From contig JAPPII010000026.1 of NCBI GenBank assembly GCA_028820845.1, forward strand, positions 25,321-89,320: a stretch of 64,000 nt of DNA. Reading direction: 5' to 3'. Source of the DNA: Candidatus Poribacteria bacterium. GTDB taxonomy: Bacteria > Poribacteria > WGA-4E > WGA-3G. Made by a program: the position numbers and the translations under genes. Shown one piece after another: positions 35,401-44,089 of the stretch; within the stretch, counting starts at the first letter, position 1, and each line of letters starts with the position of its first letter. The notes beneath the pieces are model-generated. The model had not been told where the DNA came from, searched no databases, and saw only the letters and a list, made by a program, of their open reading frames with translations.

Positions 35401-35429
35401 TTGACATCTATTCCTAAGTGTGATAGGTT
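35401..35429 (+). promoter_or_regulatory. Possible promoter for the ABM gene
   Basis: TTGACA (35401-35406), 17-bp spacer, TAGGTT (35424-35429). The first nine bases TTGACATCT are identical to the promoter at 20862. The -10 element is weak. Confidence 0.45.
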
Positions 35430-35504
35430 AATGCAAGCTCGGTACTATCACACCGAAATTGGAAAGAAATCGGACTTGAAAATCCTTTATAGGAGGAAAA
35501 GAAC

Positions 35505-35825
35505 ATGTTTGTTATCATCGCTCCCATTCAGATTAAAGAAGGACACAGAGAGGCGTTCATCGAATCAATGATAGACGATGCCAAAGGCTCTGTTGCGAAT
35601 GAACCCGGCTGCCTGAGGTTTGATGTCATTCAGGACGGTGCCGATCCGAATCGGATCTGGCTCTACGAGGTTTATGTGGACGAAGCAGCGTTCCAAGAGC
35701 ATCTGAAAGCACCACACTTCATTAAGTGGCGGGATACCGTTAAAGACTGGTTCGCTGAAAACGACTTTAAAGGCGCAGGCAGCGGCAGTTCCATGATATA
35801 CCCGCCAGACGACGACTGGAAATGA
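35505..35825 (+). CDS. Antibiotic biosynthesis monooxygenase (ABM) domain protein
   Basis: A 106-residue dimeric alpha+beta barrel protein. IIAPIQIKEGHREAFIESM, NEPGCLRFDVIQD and YEVYVDEAAFQEHLKAPHF are ABM-family landmarks, as in YgiN/LsrG-like proteins. Members include cofactor-free monooxygenases and isomerases. A textbook AGGAGG lies before the ATG. The ASCH gene begins ten bases after its stop. Confidence 0.87.
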   Translation: MFVIIAPIQIKEGHREAFIESMIDDAKGSVANEPGCLRFDVIQDGADPNRIWLYEVYVDEAAFQEHLKAPHFIKWRDTVKDWFAENDFKGAGSGSSMIYPPDDDWK

Positions 35826-35835
35826 ATCAATTTTG

Positions 35836-36204
35836 ATGGTTAATGCCTTGTCCATAGTTTCACCATCTGTACAGCATATTATCGCCGGAAAGAAGGTCGT
35901 CGAAATCCGACGTTGGCTTCCGCCAAAGCTCCCATTTCTCGATCTCGTGCTTGTGGAGAACGAAGTCTACTTGACCGAAGAAGGACAGGAAGACCCGAAT
36001 GGATTGGCGCGTGCAGTCGTGGACATTACGGGTATTCACGAATGGACACGCGAAGAAGCGGAGTCGCAAGGGATGGATTGGATGCCTAACTATGTCTGTT
36101 GGGAACTGTCCAATGTGCGACCCATAGTACCGCCTATCCGTTGTCTCGCAAGACGGAAGATTTATAAAATCGATATTAACGCTTGCTTACCCATTAATCG
36201 TTGA
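35836..36204 (+). CDS. ASCH-domain protein
   Basis: A 122-residue protein starting with LSIVSPSVQHIIAGKKVVEIRRW, the ASCH (ASC-1 homology) signature in which Lys and Glu of GKKxxEiR line the ligand pocket. ASCH proteins bind RNA or modified nucleosides; some are amidohydrolases acting on N4-acetylcytidine. The ATG at 35836 is preferred over the adjacent TTG. Close spacing to the ABM gene suggests co-transcription. Confidence 0.78.
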   Translation: MVNALSIVSPSVQHIIAGKKVVEIRRWLPPKLPFLDLVLVENEVYLTEEGQEDPNGLARAVVDITGIHEWTREEAESQGMDWMPNYVCWELSNVRPIVPPIRCLARRKIYKIDINACLPINR

Positions 36205-36256
36205 CTTCTACTTGATCGTCAAAGTGCCAGTTGTCATACCAGAGGGAATTACTGAT

Positions 36257-36865
36257 ATGATGCAATTCACTGATGCACTCGTTAAAACGTACGAAAAATA
36301 CGCTCAAGAAAGGGCGTCTTACTCTCCTGATGCATTCAAGGTGCAAGAACGATCAGAATTTCTCAAATTCTTGAAGAATGAAGGACGAGAAACACTCCTC
36401 GAAATCGGGTGTGGACACGGTCAGGATGCGCTGTTTTTTCAAACGCAAGGCCTCCGGGTTTTGGCGGTGGACAATACGCCGACAATGGTGAAACTCACTA
36501 CAGAAAAGGGTATCCGTGCACAAGTCTTAGATTGCTACGATCTCGGCGAAATTGACGAGACTTTTGATGCAATCTATACCATGAATTGTCTTTTACACAT
36601 ACCGAAACAGGATTTTGACCGGGTTTTGGGTCTAATTTCAGGGCGACTCAACGAAAACGGTTTAATGTATCTTGGTCTATGGGGTGATGAAAATTTTGAG
36701 GGTGTCTGGGAAAAAGACAGATATGAGCCGAAGCGGTTTTTCTCTTTTTGGAAGATAGAGGCACTTCTTGAAGTCCTACAACGGTCCTTTAGATTGGAGT
36801 ACTACCGACGATTAGAGCCTCATGAAGGTAGGGTCTTCAATTCTCTTATTATTCGTAAGCGATGA
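36257..36865 (+). CDS. Class I SAM-dependent methyltransferase
   Basis: A 202-residue methyltransferase with motif I LLEIGCGHGQDALFF, then VLAVDNTPTMV and FDAIYTMNCLLHIPK. The acceptor is not predictable. Start chosen at ATG 36257, after AGAGGG; an upstream TTG start at 36212 would add 15 residues with no family similarity. Confidence 0.87.
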   Translation: MMQFTDALVKTYEKYAQERASYSPDAFKVQERSEFLKFLKNEGRETLLEIGCGHGQDALFFQTQGLRVLAVDNTPTMVKLTTEKGIRAQVLDCYDLGEIDETFDAIYTMNCLLHIPKQDFDRVLGLISGRLNENGLMYLGLWGDENFEGVWEKDRYEPKRFFSFWKIEALLEVLQRSFRLEYYRRLEPHEGRVFNSLIIRKR

Positions 36866-36896
36866 TTTGAGACCTATATATCAATGGAGGTCTGAA

Positions 36897-37284
36897 ATGA
36901 GACGAGTAATTTTCTGTTGATGCCGTTGGGTTTGCTGCATACCAACTTTGGATGCAGATGTTGCAGAAGGGCGATGTGGATATAGGGTTTACAGAGCATG
37001 CAGCGTGGATATTATGGGAAATGCGAGAGAATGCTGCGGCATATCTCCGTGAAATCACCCACCGCTTTCCAGAAGCATCAAGCCGTGTGCTATCCGATGC
37101 GGCGACGTTTTATGAGGCGGAAATCGAAGCCGTTGTGAAACTTGTAAACATCTGCAAAGAATACGAAAATTTTACGAAAGCCACGAGGCGAGAAGCGGTA
37201 GCGGCACTCGATGCTGCCTTGGATGCTGAGAAAAAAGCGATTGGAAAAATTGAGGTAGCTTTGGTAACTCTGCCGAAAAATTAA
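36897..37284 (+). pseudogene. Small helical protein of unknown function, 5' end frameshifted
   Basis: The largest open frame starts at ATG 36952 (110 residues) without a ribosome site. An ideal GGAGG sits before ATG 36897 in another frame, which stops after seven codons. Removing one T from the TTTT run at 36910-36913 would join them: MRRVIS followed by VDAVGFAAYQLW and then the long frame. The upstream codons read as coding sequence, so a one-base insertion, real or a homopolymer error, is likely. The protein is mainly alpha-helical (EHAAWILWEMRENAAAYLRE, then an Ala/Lys/Glu-rich C-terminus). I do not recognise a family. The nucleotidyltransferase gene follows at 37313. Confidence 0.6.
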
Positions 37285-37312
37285 AATGAAAACCTTTCAG
37301 GGAGGTGTCCAA

Positions 37313-38146
37313 ATGAACGAAGACATCCGTTTCAGTCAGGAGGATCAACAGTTCGTTGATCGCGCCATGGATTTTTGCCAACAAATGGGTGAGCGTGCCG
37401 TCCTCATGCTGATAGGGAGTCGTGCCGCTGGTTTCACCGATGGATGGTCGGATCTTGACCTATGTATCATTGGTGATAAGCGTCACCTTTCCGATGAAGA
37501 TCGGGAAACTTATGAGCAAAGTTGGCAGCTTTTCGTTGATCGAGGTGATTTTGAGGCACACTGGTCGTTTTACGATGAAAGTGACCTACGGGCGTGGTTG
37601 GAGACGGGTCCAGATGAGATGATGTGGGTTATTGCGACTTCACAAACTCTCTACGGTTGTTCAAGTACTGCTGAAGAACTCAAGCATCGCTATTGTGTAT
37701 ATCCACCAGCGATCGCGGAGCGCAAGTTAAAGTGGATGTTCGGCAAGTATTATTTTTCACAGCGCGGTCCTTTGGCTATGGCAGCCCGAAATAAGGTGGA
37801 AACGGCATTTGTTGCGGTTGGAAACGTCATCGAGTACCTCTGTAAAGTGTGTTGTGTCGCCGACAGACAACCGTTTCCCTATGAAAAATGGGTAGTTGAA
37901 GTAGCTAAACAGACACGATTGGGCGCAATGGTGTATCCATCAATTCAACGCGCTGTGAATGGTATTGGAGACTTCCTCGACCCGCCAGCCGACCAGAATT
38001 GGCGGGACTGGACACCGGTGAAAGAATTACGCGGGACATTGCCGATTGTTCAAAGCGGGTTGAAGGAACTCGGTTGGATTGGCGATTGGATTGACGATCC
38101 GAATGCAGTTTACTTCGATGAGACAGCGAGACGACCCGCACCCTGA
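37313..38146 (+). CDS. Nucleotidyltransferase-domain protein
   Basis: A 277-residue protein of the DNA polymerase beta-like nucleotidyltransferase fold. The catalytic signature is GSRAAG (35-40) followed by SDLDL (46-50), supplying the two metal-binding aspartates; ALWS-like third acid could lie in FEAHWSFYDES. The C-terminal two-thirds is helical and resembles aminoglycoside nucleotidyltransferase-like proteins. Start ATG 37313 has GGGAGG upstream. It could modify a small molecule or a tRNA/protein; not resolvable. Confidence 0.8.
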   Translation: MNEDIRFSQEDQQFVDRAMDFCQQMGERAVLMLIGSRAAGFTDGWSDLDLCIIGDKRHLSDEDRETYEQSWQLFVDRGDFEAHWSFYDESDLRAWLETGPDEMMWVIATSQTLYGCSSTAEELKHRYCVYPPAIAERKLKWMFGKYYFSQRGPLAMAARNKVETAFVAVGNVIEYLCKVCCVADRQPFPYEKWVVEVAKQTRLGAMVYPSIQRAVNGIGDFLDPPADQNWRDWTPVKELRGTLPIVQSGLKELGWIGDWIDDPNAVYFDETARRPAP

Positions 38147-38206
38147 GCGTCAACAGAAAATACGAATACACCCGTCGCAAAATAACTAAAACAGAAAGAA
38201 ATTACT

Positions 38207-38899
38207 ATGACACAATCGTCTCTTGAAGTTGGAAATATCGTCGAATCTATTGCGCATGTTGATGTGCCTCAAAAAGCAGACTATGAAGGTAAATTTATTA
38301 CACTATCGCCAATCAATCCACAAACCGATGTTGCGGAACTCTATGGATGCTCTCACGGATCGGATGTAAAGGAACAGATATGGACCTACATGAGTTACGG
38401 TCCTTTTGACGATGAGCACAGCATGCAAACGTGGCTTGAGGACGGAGCCGAATCGCAGGATCCACTCTTCTTTACCGTCCACCATCTTGAATCGAAGCAA
38501 CGGGTCGGTATGGTGAGTTTTCTCAACATCGTTTCAGATATGCGGCGACTGGAACTCGGACATATATGGTATTCACCGGATTCTCAGAGATCAAACGTGA
38601 ACACGGAAGCCATGTATCTAATGCTCTGTGAGGCTTTTCATAGACTCAAATACCGCCGAGTTGAATGGAAATGTGATTCCCTAAATGAACGTTCCCGGGC
38701 AGCGGCACTGCGACTCGGTTTTAAGTTTGAGGGTATCTTCAGACAGCATATAATCGTAAAAGGTCGAAACAGAGACACTGCGTGGTATTCAATGTTGGAC
38801 AGTGAGTGGGCTGCTATTAAGAAGAACATGGAGATGTGGTTGTATCAGAATCCAGACCGGCAGTTATCCTTAACGGCACTCAATAGCAGCAAATCTTAA
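38207..38899 (+). CDS. GNAT N-acetyltransferase, RimJ/RimL-like
   Basis: A 230-residue GNAT. GKFITLSPINPQTDVAELY, LELGHIWYSPDSQRSNVNTEA (motif A region without the usual glycine-rich loop), RRVEWKCDSLNERSRAAALRLGF and FEGIFRQHIIVKGRNRDTAWYSM are typical of the subgroup that includes small-molecule acetyltransferases of the RimL type. The sixteen-base gap to the sugar isomerase gene suggests shared transcription. Confidence 0.87.
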   Translation: MTQSSLEVGNIVESIAHVDVPQKADYEGKFITLSPINPQTDVAELYGCSHGSDVKEQIWTYMSYGPFDDEHSMQTWLEDGAESQDPLFFTVHHLESKQRVGMVSFLNIVSDMRRLELGHIWYSPDSQRSNVNTEAMYLMLCEAFHRLKYRRVEWKCDSLNERSRAAALRLGFKFEGIFRQHIIVKGRNRDTAWYSMLDSEWAAIKKNMEMWLYQNPDRQLSLTALNSSKS

Positions 38900-38914
38900 C
38901 TAAGGAGTATATTC

Positions 38915-39712
38915 ATGGGAAAATTCAGACTCGCTTGCCATCTCATCCAGTTTAGAGGTGAACAGCGGGATAATCCAGAAAAAGTATTGCGTGAAGTCGC
39001 CGATGCAGGTTGGGACGGAGTCGAAGGTTTAGGAATTGAAAGTTCCGATCAACTCGTTGAAATGGCAACCCTTGCCCGTAGCCTCGGTCTTCATATCGTT
39101 AATGCCGGTGGTGCTGGACTTGATAGAGTCCGTTTCAACATTGTTTTGGGTAATGATGCCGCCGAAGTGCCGTCGTTGAGACGTTCAGAATGGGGTGGAC
39201 CCGATCCAAGCGATGCCGATTTCGAGAATGCCGCACGAACGTTAGATGAGATGCTCGCTTTCTGTGATGCACACAACATCAAAGGCTTCCATCACGCACA
39301 TCTCGGTACTTTGCTGGAAACCGTTGATGATGCCGAACGACTCTTGGCAGCAGCACCGAGTCTCTGGTTGCTATTTGATACAGGACATATACTCGCTGCG
39401 GGAAGCGATCCAATGCAGGTTTTTGAAAGCGAGAATTTGCGAAATCGGATTGGGCATGTCCATCTCAAAGACTGTCACGCCGACGATCCGGAAACTTGGG
39501 ATTATCGGACGCAACGTTTTGGTGAGCAGGCACGTTTTGCTGAACTCGGTGGGGGAAACTTGGGACTTGATGTTAAAGCCGCATTGGAAGGACTCGAAAC
39601 TGTCGGTTATGATGGATGGGTCTCTGTGGAACTTGATCGTCCGTATCCGCCGCGTCCACCCGCCGAAGCTGCAAAGGTTAACCGAGATTATCTACGGAAT
39701 CTGGGGTATTGA
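38915..39712 (+). CDS. Sugar phosphate isomerase/epimerase (xylose isomerase-like TIM barrel)
   Basis: A 265-residue TIM-barrel protein of the AP endonuclease 2 / IolE-like family. DAGWDGVEGLG near the N-terminus, FHHAHLGT, LLFDTGHILAAGSDP, IGHVHLKDC and WVSVELDRP carry the conserved acidic and histidine metal ligands. It would isomerise or epimerise a sugar or inositol derivative. AAGGAG precedes the ATG. Thirteen bases separate its stop from the ATPase gene. Confidence 0.87.
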   Translation: MGKFRLACHLIQFRGEQRDNPEKVLREVADAGWDGVEGLGIESSDQLVEMATLARSLGLHIVNAGGAGLDRVRFNIVLGNDAAEVPSLRRSEWGGPDPSDADFENAARTLDEMLAFCDAHNIKGFHHAHLGTLLETVDDAERLLAAAPSLWLLFDTGHILAAGSDPMQVFESENLRNRIGHVHLKDCHADDPETWDYRTQRFGEQARFAELGGGNLGLDVKAALEGLETVGYDGWVSVELDRPYPPRPPAEAAKVNRDYLRNLGY

Positions 39713-39725
39713 ATGGAGGCATCCT

Positions 39726-41048
39726 ATGCTGAAGCGAATCAAAATTCAAGGATACAAATCACTCTTGGATCTTGAGTTAAACCTCAAACCTCTTTCCGTG
39801 TTTGTCGGTCCCAACGCTTCGGGAAAAAGCAATTTCCTTGATGCTTTGCAACTTCTGTCCAGGATAACGACCTGTCAAACCTTAGAAAACGCATTTGAAC
39901 CTCCGTACCGAGGGCATCCGCTGGAATCGTTCACTTTCGGAGACGGAGGTATCAAGAGTCTCCTTGAAAAGGAGATTGTGTCGTTTCGTATAGAGGTGGA
40001 CGTTCAACTTTCCACCGCCGTTATTGAAGGGGTCAATCAGCGTATTCAGAAAATAAGGGAGACAGCAGCGAAAAATACAAAAGACGGAAATAAACCTGCT
40101 GCAGACCGACTGCCGCCCGTGCGCGAGAAAGATTTGCGGTATCGGATTGAGATTGAAATGCTCCCCAAGCAAGGAATTTTGCGCGTGGCGGACGAATATC
40201 TCGCAGCATTAACCGACGAGGGGCAGCCAAAACAGAGTAGGAAGCCTTTCTTAGAACGAATGGAAAATCGGTTGCATTTACGGATGGAGGGACAGGCACA
40301 TCCACTCTACTATGAACGTTATCTTAACTACAGCATCCTTTCGAGATCGCACTATCCACCGCACTACCCCCATTTGGCTGCAATGCAGCGAGAGTTGGCA
40401 AACTGGCTGACCTTCTACCTTGAACCGAGAGAACAAATGCGACTCCCAAATCCCGTCAAGGCAGTTCACGATATAGGGCCAATGGGAGAGGATCTCGCCG
40501 CCTTTCTCAACACCTTGAAGGCTCTTAATAAGGCACAATTTGAATCCGTCGAGAAATCGCTTCATACCATGATCCCCTCTATAACGGGAATTGAGGTCAG
40601 TGTCAACGAATTAGGTGAGATCGAATTGGATCTATGTGAAGGTGAAAAACGCATTTCTGCCCGCCTCTTATCGGAAGGCACCCTCCGAATTCTGGGACTT
40701 TTAGCACTCATGGGTGCCGAAGACCCACCAACATTGATAGGATTTGAGGAACCCGAAAATGGCGTTCACCCTCGCAGAATTCAGCGCATTGCCCGATTCC
40801 TGGAAACGCGTACGACACTTGAAGATACACAATTTATTGTGACAACGCATTCATCGCTTCTACCCGATCTCGTTCCTCCCGAATCTTTATATGTATGTCG
40901 TAAGGTTGAGGGGAACACAGAAATTGAACCTTTCAATATGATGCATGTCGGACCCCTATGGAAAAAGTCAGAAATTGAGGTAGCATTGGACGACGAAGAC
41001 GCATTATCCCCTTCCGAACGCATCTTGCGCGGGGATTTTGATGCATAA
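39726..41048 (+). CDS. AAA-family ATPase (RecF/SMC-like, AAA_21)
   Basis: A 440-residue ATPase. Walker A is GPNASGKSN (28-36). A central variable region contains a charged helix (EKDLRYRIEIEMLPKQ). SEGTLRILGLLALM is the ABC-type signature-like segment, and LIGFEEPENGVHP is Walker B with the catalytic glutamate, followed by the D-loop and TTHSSLL (switch histidine). This set matches COG4637/COG1106-type ATPases, sometimes seen in defence or DNA-repair contexts. No effector nuclease gene lies next to it, so a defence role is not supported here. GGAGGCATCCT precedes the ATG. The gene is convergent with the gamma-glutamyltransferase gene. Confidence 0.87.
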   Translation: MLKRIKIQGYKSLLDLELNLKPLSVFVGPNASGKSNFLDALQLLSRITTCQTLENAFEPPYRGHPLESFTFGDGGIKSLLEKEIVSFRIEVDVQLSTAVIEGVNQRIQKIRETAAKNTKDGNKPAADRLPPVREKDLRYRIEIEMLPKQGILRVADEYLAALTDEGQPKQSRKPFLERMENRLHLRMEGQAHPLYYERYLNYSILSRSHYPPHYPHLAAMQRELANWLTFYLEPREQMRLPNPVKAVHDIGPMGEDLAAFLNTLKALNKAQFESVEKSLHTMIPSITGIEVSVNELGEIELDLCEGEKRISARLLSEGTLRILGLLALMGAEDPPTLIGFEEPENGVHPRRIQRIARFLETRTTLEDTQFIVTTHSSLLPDLVPPESLYVCRKVEGNTEIEPFNMMHVGPLWKKSEIEVALDDEDALSPSERILRGDFDA

Positions 41049-41072
41049 AGTCAGGCTATTTTCGCTCTCGTT

Positions 41073-42689
41073 TTACCCCAATCCTGCAGCATGCCTACCA
41101 GTCGCTGGATCTCCGGCAGCATAGAACATTCCGTCCGCTTTATTGATATAGAGCATAACAGGGACTGCAATAGCACCGCTGTGTGCCCTGACTTGATGTC
41201 CACGTCTCGCAAGTTCTTCACATACATCTTCACCTACACTCTCACTGATGGTCAATGAACCCGCTTGTCCAAAGGTCTCTGATCGGTTCGGGTTCGGGTC
41301 AAACGAATTTTCGTGATGTGCTGTGGCAAAACGCGGTGCCGTGACAGCAGCTTCCGGTAGCATATCGAACTCAACGAAATCGAGCAGCAAATTCATCGTC
41401 GCTTGGTCTTGCAAGTCTCCACCCGCAACACTGATTGCTAAAATCGGAGATCCGTCTTTAAGCACCAGTGTAGGTGTAAGCGTAATTCTCGGACGCTTTC
41501 CGGGTTGGATACAGTTCGGGTGTCCCGGCGTTGTATTGAGACTCCGCAGACGGTTGCCATAACTGACACCCGTCGGGCCGACTGTGCCACCTGCGTGATA
41601 GACGTTTGCACTCGGCGTAGCAGAAACGACATTTCCCCATCGGTCGGCAACGACGCAGGTCGTTGTTCCACCGACACCCGGTCTGAAAACACCGTCCGCT
41701 TTTAGCGGTTCCATATTGTCTACGTCGCCGGGTCGTGCTTCGAGTGAGGCTTTTTGCATATCAATGAGAGGTCGGCGGATTTCGGTATAAGCATCGGAAA
41801 GCAGGGCTGATAACGGGACATCCACAAATTCTGGGTCGGCGTAGTACGCATCCCGATCCGCCATCGCCAGTTTGAGTGCTTCTGTGACCACATGCACGTA
41901 GTCTGCTGAGAAGTGTCCCATCGCTTTGAGATCGAAGCCTTCTAATAACCGCAGTGCCTGACAGAGATAGGGACCTTGCGTCCACGGACCGCACTTGTAC
42001 ACCGTATAGCCTTGATATTCTACCGATACGGGATCTTCAACAAGCGTAACATGCGCAGCGAGGTCTCGCTTACGAAGGAAGCCACCCTTGTCAATGTAAA
42101 AGCCTTCTAATGCATCGGCAATATCGGTATTAACGCCGTTCCGTCCGTAGAACCGATCGCTTGCGGCCTGGACTTTTTCCTCACGACTCCCGGATGTTTT
42201 CCGTTCTTCTTCGACCATCCTACGGAGGGTGACCGCCAAATCAGAGTGCCAGTCTGCCTCACCAGCATCCAGTAGTGCGAGTGTGGGACCCACGATGTCC
42301 TCAAATGTTTTTGTGCCATACAATTTGAGCGTTGTCGTGCAGAGGTCCACAACCGACGGCACAGGTGCCATTTTGATGTCACCGTTCGGGATCCCGTTTT
42401 CCATGTACCAATCGATAGCATCTTGTGAAAGCGGTGCGCGTCCCTGTCCAGAGAGCGATTTCACTTCCTGTTTTCCTGCGTCATAGATAAGGAGCGGCAC
42501 CTCACCACCAATAGAACAGGCACCGTGGTCTGTAACGTTAAGGGCAAGAATCGTTCCGGCTGCTGCATCTGCTGCATTACCGCCTGCTTCCAGAATCTCA
42601 ATCCCTGCTGCGACAGCTCCCGCACCACCGGCTGCAACGGCTCCTGTTTTACTGACTGCGTTCCAGCCAATTTCTTGCGTATTTGACAT
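41073..42689 (-). CDS. Gamma-glutamyltransferase family protein
   Basis: A 538-residue Ntn-hydrolase. The autoprocessing threonine lies in GVGGTTTCVVADRWGN (Thr about 342-344), which would split the chain into large and small subunits. EAGGNAADAA near the N-terminus and SGQGRAP are family landmarks. No signal peptide is evident (MSNTQEIGWNAVSKTG), so it looks cytoplasmic. It transfers or hydrolyses gamma-glutamyl groups, as in glutathione breakdown, or acts as a cephalosporin-acylase-like amidase. Start ATG 42689 is preceded by GAGGAGAG; an ATG seven codons upstream has no site. Confidence 0.9.
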   Translation of the reverse strand: MSNTQEIGWNAVSKTGAVAAGGAGAVAAGIEILEAGGNAADAAAGTILALNVTDHGACSIGGEVPLLIYDAGKQEVKSLSGQGRAPLSQDAIDWYMENGIPNGDIKMAPVPSVVDLCTTTLKLYGTKTFEDIVGPTLALLDAGEADWHSDLAVTLRRMVEEERKTSGSREEKVQAASDRFYGRNGVNTDIADALEGFYIDKGGFLRKRDLAAHVTLVEDPVSVEYQGYTVYKCGPWTQGPYLCQALRLLEGFDLKAMGHFSADYVHVVTEALKLAMADRDAYYADPEFVDVPLSALLSDAYTEIRRPLIDMQKASLEARPGDVDNMEPLKADGVFRPGVGGTTTCVVADRWGNVVSATPSANVYHAGGTVGPTGVSYGNRLRSLNTTPGHPNCIQPGKRPRITLTPTLVLKDGSPILAISVAGGDLQDQATMNLLLDFVEFDMLPEAAVTAPRFATAHHENSFDPNPNRSETFGQAGSLTISESVGEDVCEELARRGHQVRAHSGAIAVPVMLYINKADGMFYAAGDPATGRHAAGLG

Positions 42690-42855
42690 TGATTTTCTCT
42701 CCTCTATCATCGGAAGTTATTCTGATTTTCTAATGCCGTTCTCTGCGTTAGAGCATAGCACAATATTTTATCTCGTGCAACATCTAAAGGGGCGTAAAGT
42801 TTTTGACACCAAACCGCTAAGTGTTAATCTCTAACTGGCAATACATTAATAGGAC

Positions 42856-42884
42856 TTGACACACACCACCGATTAGGCTTAAAC
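42856..42884 (+). promoter_or_regulatory. Promoter for the P1-family peptidase gene
   Basis: TTGACA (42856-42861), 17-bp spacer, TTAAAC (42879-42884). The -35 is consensus and the -10 weak. It lies about 40 bp before the start codon. Confidence 0.5.
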
Positions 42885-42924
42885 TTTAACAGAAATTCAG
42901 AAGGCTCGCTGCGTGAGGATTAAA

Positions 42925-44043
42925 ATGTTTAAGGACGTGCCGACCCAAAATCGAATAATAAAAATTAACCATTTCTCTCTGCTAATCACTATGGTGCTGT
43001 TGGCTTCTGCTGTGTTAGCAAATGAGAGCCAGGACACATCACAAAGGAATCCAAAAATGGTAGACAATCCAGAGCCTGTAACGAACGATAATGCACACCT
43101 CGTACCTAAAACTACATTTGAAGGTCCTGTTCTTGAATTTGACTTCCCATCTCTGCATATAGGTGTCGCGGAGTATGAGGAAGGACCTACAGGATGCACT
43201 GTGTTCTATTTTCCTAACGAGGCAAAATCTGTCGTTGATATTCGGGGCGGAATGCCTGGAACCATTCAAGGTATCGCTGCTGCAGATGGTGGTGTCAGTG
43301 CTATCTGTTTTGCGGGTGGTTCTCTTTACGGTTTAGAGGCTGCAACCGGGGTATCTGCTGAGATATTCGCGCAGAGCCGTTATTCAGGTATCTATGACGT
43401 ACGTGGGGCTATCATCTATGATTTCTTCCGAGATAACTGGATCTATCCCGATAAAGCGTTGGGTCGCGCAGCTTTACGTACGGCGAAGTCGGGTGTTTTT
43501 CCGCTCGGTGCCAGAGGCGCAGGTCGTTCCGCGACTTGTGGGAAATGGCTATTGAAACCTTTCCAAAGCGAAAGTGCGGGGCAGGGTGGGGCTTTCCACC
43601 AAACCGGACCCACAAAGGTTGCGGTATTTAGTGTCGTCAATTCGCTCGGAGCCGTTATGAATCGCCAAGGCGAAGTCGTTAGAGGGCATTACAACCCGCA
43701 AACGGGCAAAAGGCATACACTCAAGGATGTTGTGAATTTGCCTCCCGCCGATGATAGTAAAGCGAATCCGTCAGTGGGCAATACGACTTTAACCTTGGTG
43801 GTTACCAATCAGAAACTCAACATCGACGAGCTCCGCCAATTGGCTAAACATGTTCACAGTTCAATGACACGGGCGATTTATCCATTTCATACCAGTGCTG
43901 ATGGTGATGTCTTATATGCTGTGACAACAGATGAGGTGGACAATCCGGATATCAATCACTTCGTCTTAAGTCATATCGCTTCCGAGTTGGCGTGGGATGC
44001 TGTCTTGAACTGTTTCGAGAAAGACAAACCAGAGAGCCCTTGA
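42925..44043 (+). CDS. P1-family (DmpA-like, S58) peptidase, exported
   Basis: A 372-residue Ntn-hydrolase-like peptidase with an N-terminal signal segment (FSLLITMVLLASAVLAN, cleavage near ANES). FPNEAKSVVDIRGGMPGT, GGVSAICFAGGSLYGLEAATGV and LGARGAGRSATCGK are P1/DmpA landmarks. The autocleavage site region is SVGNTTLTLVVTNQKL, with Thr as the probable nucleophile where DmpA uses Gly-Ser. Members are aminopeptidases, often acting on D- or beta-amino acids. The ATG at 42925 follows TGAGGATTAAA; a GTG 12 bases earlier is less likely. Confidence 0.85.
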   Translation: MFKDVPTQNRIIKINHFSLLITMVLLASAVLANESQDTSQRNPKMVDNPEPVTNDNAHLVPKTTFEGPVLEFDFPSLHIGVAEYEEGPTGCTVFYFPNEAKSVVDIRGGMPGTIQGIAAADGGVSAICFAGGSLYGLEAATGVSAEIFAQSRYSGIYDVRGAIIYDFFRDNWIYPDKALGRAALRTAKSGVFPLGARGAGRSATCGKWLLKPFQSESAGQGGAFHQTGPTKVAVFSVVNSLGAVMNRQGEVVRGHYNPQTGKRHTLKDVVNLPPADDSKANPSVGNTTLTLVVTNQKLNIDELRQLAKHVHSSMTRAIYPFHTSADGDVLYAVTTDEVDNPDINHFVLSHIASELAWDAVLNCFEKDKPESP

Positions 44044-44089
44044 GTTGAAATCAGCGAAAAGGCAAAATAGGAATCATAGAAAGGGAAAT

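Larger units (their letters stand above)
35141..35504. other. Intergenic region with cruciform repeat and promoter
   Basis: 364 bp between divergent genes. It contains a three-part palindromic repeat (35285-35339) and a plus-strand promoter before the ABM gene (35401-35429). The rest is AT-rich without recognised features. Confidence 0.6.

Noticed and set aside
39726..41048. Defence system around the RecF/SMC-like ATPase
   Set aside because: Such ATPases can pair with nucleases in antiphage systems, but the neighbours are a sugar isomerase and a gamma-glutamyltransferase, so there is no supporting partner.
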